32,870 nucleotides of DNA from Bacillota bacterium (GTDB taxonomy: Bacteria > Bacillota > Clostridia > Lachnospirales > Lachnospiraceae): assembly GCA_030524555.1 (NCBI GenBank), contig JAUNGK010000011.1, forward strand, positions 1 through 32,870. The letters are read 5' to 3'. The translations under genes and the position numbers were made by a program. A model generated the notes under the pieces. It had not been told where the DNA came from. It was given only the letters and a program-made list of their open reading frames with translations, and made no database searches. This document shows, piece by piece, positions 30,977-32,870 of the stretch (its first letter is position 1; the number at the start of each line of letters is the position of its first letter).

Positions 30977-32179
30977 TTACCTCTCCTCACACACCTGAAA
31001 AATATAGAACTTCAGATAATAAGACTCATCTGCCGCCCACAGTATCGGATGATCCGGCGCCTGGGTTCTGAACTCCACCTGCCTTAACCTTTTATGCACA
31101 TTCCTTGCTGCCTGATTGATGGTTTCCGTGAACAGTTCATAGGACATAAAATGGGAGCAGGAGCAGGTTGCCAGAAAGCCTCCGTCTTTCACAAGCTTCA
31201 TAGCGCGCAGATTGATCTCCCGATAGCCTTTTACTGCATTTTTGATGGAGCTTCGGGACTTGGTAAATGCGGGAGGGTCTAAGATGACCACGTCAAACTT
31301 TTCCTGTGCCTTTTCCAGTTCCGGCAGCAGTTCAAAAACATCCTGGCATCTGAAAGTTACTGTTTTCTCCAGTCCGTTAAGCTTTGCGTTTTCCGTTGCC
31401 TGGTCTATCGCAAGCTGGGATGCATCCACGCCGATAACTTCTCTTGCGCCTGCGATCCCTGCGTTCAGCGCAAAGGAACCTGTATGGGTAAAGCAGTCTA
31501 AGACTCTTGCATCCTTGCAAAGCTTTTGAATGGATAGTCTGTTATACTTTTGATCGAGGAAAAAGCCGGTTTTTTGCCCGTCCTTTACGTCCACAATATA
31601 TTTTACGCCGTTTTCTATAATTTCTACATTGGTATCAAATTCTTCGCCGATGAAACCCTTAATGCGTTCCATGCCCTCATTCAGCCGCACTTTGGCATCG
31701 CTTCTTTCATAGACACCTTTGATAATTATGCCGTCCTCCTTAAGAAGCTTCCTTAAGCATGAGATGATTTCCTCTTTAAGGCGGTCAATTCCGAGAGCAA
31801 GGGATTCAACCACAAGTACATCGGAAAATTTATCTATTACAAGGCCGGGAAGAAAATCGGCTTCTCCGAAGATAATGCGGCAGCAGCCGGTGTCAACGGT
31901 TTTTTTCCGGTATTCCCAGGCATCCTTAACCCGCTGCATAAGAAAGGCACGGTCTATTTCCTGCTTAATATTCCTGGTCATCAGGCGAATGCGTATTTTG
32001 GAATTTTGATTAATAAAGCCTTTGCCCATGGGGTACCCGTCAAAATCATGGATTATTACCATATCACCATTATGGAAGCTTCCCATAATGCTGGCGATTT
32101 CATTGTCGAAAACCCACATGCCGCCTGATTTTAGTGTACGTCCTTCTCCCTTTTTCAAGGTTACAATTGCTTCGCTCAT
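30977..32179 (-). CDS. Class I SAM-dependent rRNA methyltransferase (RlmI/YwbD-like, PUA domain)
   Basis: The 400-residue protein has an N-terminal PUA domain (LKSGGMWVFDNEI; about 1-80), a connecting EEHAD-like middle region, and a Rossmann methyltransferase domain with VLDCFTHTGSFALNAG, VIGVDAS, VILDPPAF and TCSCSHF. This matches the family of E. coli RlmI, which methylates C5 of a 23S rRNA cytosine (1962 in E. coli). The target in this organism is inferred by family only. AAAGGAAAAGG precedes ATG 32179. A clear promoter lies upstream and a stem-loop terminator downstream, so it is a single-gene unit. Confidence 0.92.
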   Translation of the reverse strand: MSEAIVTLKKGEGRTLKSGGMWVFDNEIASIMGSFHNGDMVIIHDFDGYPMGKGFINQNSKIRIRLMTRNIKQEIDRAFLMQRVKDAWEYRKKTVDTGCCRIIFGEADFLPGLVIDKFSDVLVVESLALGIDRLKEEIISCLRKLLKEDGIIIKGVYERSDAKVRLNEGMERIKGFIGEEFDTNVEIIENGVKYIVDVKDGQKTGFFLDQKYNRLSIQKLCKDARVLDCFTHTGSFALNAGIAGAREVIGVDASQLAIDQATENAKLNGLEKTVTFRCQDVFELLPELEKAQEKFDVVILDPPAFTKSRSSIKNAVKGYREINLRAMKLVKDGGFLATCSCSHFMSYELFTETINQAARNVHKRLRQVEFRTQAPDHPILWAADESYYLKFYIFQVCEER

Positions 32180-32212
32180 AATCCTTTTCCTTTCCCGATT
32201 TTTAACGCTCTA

Positions 32213-32241
32213 AGTATATCATAATCCGTGGTGGATACCAA
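32213..32241 (-). promoter_or_regulatory. Sigma-A promoter for rRNA methyltransferase gene
   Basis: On the minus strand: TTGGTA (32241-32236), a 17-base spacer, then TATACT (32218-32213). The start would be near 32206, giving a leader of about 27 bases. Confidence 0.65.
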
Positions 32242-32266
32242 CAGAAAATAGTGCTATTAAAAGGTA

Positions 32267-32299
32267 AAATGGCTGCCCAAGAGGTGTAGGCAGCCATTT
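32267..32299 (-). terminator. Terminator of GH113-like gene
   Basis: A perfect 11-bp stem (AAATGGCTGCC 32267-32277 with 32289-32299) and 11-base loop. On the minus strand it continues into TACCTTTTAATA. It lies 52 bases after the stop of the right-edge glycosidase. Confidence 0.8.
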
Positions 32300-32351
32300 A
32301 AAAGGGGATATAAATATATAAAAAAGGGGGATGTAAGCAAATTAAGAAAAA

Positions 32352-32870
32352 TTAAAACATATCGTAATATTTTTTGACCACATCCTGAGCAGGCTTTGCG
32401 TAAATGTCATAACCGCAGTTTGTATCTGCTTTGCATGCGGGATATTGCTTCCATGCCCAGTCCCAGAGACAGAAACCTTCTACCCAGCTGCGCTTTTTAC
32501 ATGCTTCAAACATACCGGTGTACCAGTCAGCCTGTTCCTTAAGATTGACCTCTCCACGTACGCGCCAGTCATTAGGAACCTTGGAGGAGCCTGTTGTGGA
32601 CATGCAGCCGCATTCTGCGAAAAAGAAGGGCTTGTTAAATTTCCTGACTACCTGTTCTATGCGGTCAAGCTCCTGTTCCCAGGTGCCGGTAGGGTAATAG
32701 CCGCTGGAGCAGATGTAATCTACGCAATCCCACCAGGTAACGCTATCCTCCTGATATTTATCGGTATTATAGGTTACAGGTCCGCTGTAAACGCTTCGTA
32801 TGTCGGAGATCAGCTGTCTCCATTCATCGCTTCTGCGTTCGGTCATAACCATTTCACAGCCGGCAATAAA
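32352..32870 (-). CDS. Glycoside hydrolase family 113-like protein (beta-mannanase type), C-terminal part
   Basis: The frame is open to the right edge; 172 residues are visible and the N-terminal half is missing. The fragment is the end of a TIM barrel. A glutamate six residues from the edge (FIAGCEM, codon 32853-32855) fits the acid/base. FFFAECGCMS (E codon 32613-32615) fits the nucleophile. GFCLWDWAW and YDIYAKPAQDVV follow at the end. These patterns resemble GH113 enzymes, which cleave beta-1,4-mannan or manno-oligosaccharides; other clan GH-A families cannot be ruled out. The apparent ATG at 32852 is internal and not the start. Confidence 0.8.
   Translation of the reverse strand, partial: FIAGCEMVMTERRSDEWRQLISDIRSVYSGPVTYNTDKYQEDSVTWWDCVDYICSSGYYPTGTWEQELDRIEQVVRKFNKPFFFAECGCMSTTGSSKVPNDWRVRGEVNLKEQADWYTGMFEACKKRSWVEGFCLWDWAWKQYPACKADTNCGYDIYAKPAQDVVKKYYDMF

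Overview
The window looks like a chromosomal segment of a gut-type, low-to-mid GC clostridium, most likely Lachnospiraceae. I infer this from the gene content (IorAB with a PaaK-type ligase, GH43/GH51/GH113 enzymes, a DUF6171 protein, multi-adaptor MacB-like exporters, an HD-GYP protein, a methyl-accepting chemotaxis protein), from the GGAGG-type ribosome sites and from the sigma-A promoters. I see no rRNA, tRNA, CRISPR array or intact insertion sequence.

Layout. 1-193 is the tail of a gene I tentatively link to a conjugative element. 472-4116 is an iorA-iorB-paaK operon for aryl-pyruvate oxidation and aryl-acid activation, closed by a hairpin. 4244-10833 is a long same-strand run: a GH43 glycosidase, a nucleoside-hydrolase-like protein, an SxxK serine hydrolase, a small membrane protein, a lipoprotein of unknown family, and a lipoprotein serpin with an inhibitory-type hinge. 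A 341-base spacer follows, with a long inverted repeat whose right arm contains the -35 box of the next promoter. Then come a chemoreceptor (11175-12899), an 11-cysteine small protein and a U32 (TrhP-like) protein.

The minus-strand unit 17618-14734 has one clear promoter and contains a GH51 arabinofuranosidase, a DUF6171 protein and an HD-GYP c-di-GMP phosphodiesterase. It divides from a plus-strand pair (a DUF1624/HGSNAT-like acyltransferase and a polysaccharide deacetylase). 21352-19422 (minus) is an OmpR-type two-component system. It diverges from a five-gene exporter (21515-28567) with three successive membrane-fusion adaptors, one MacB/FtsX permease and one ATPase. The shared control region has AAGGTT repeats at both promoters. 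The right part holds a PhnP-like metallo-hydrolase, a putative 10-TM metal exporter, a broken DUF4143 gene, an RlmI-like rRNA methyltransferase and the C-terminal half of a GH113-like mannanase.

How the parts fit. The carbohydrate genes point to arabinoxylan and mannan side-chain use, and one of these transcription units also carries a c-di-GMP hydrolase. The serpin cluster and the two-component exporter look like envelope defence modules. The most unusual content is the serpin/lipoprotein cluster, the three-adaptor exporter with chemically different loops at the same site, the GH51/HD-GYP transcription unit, and the structured leader before the chemoreceptor.
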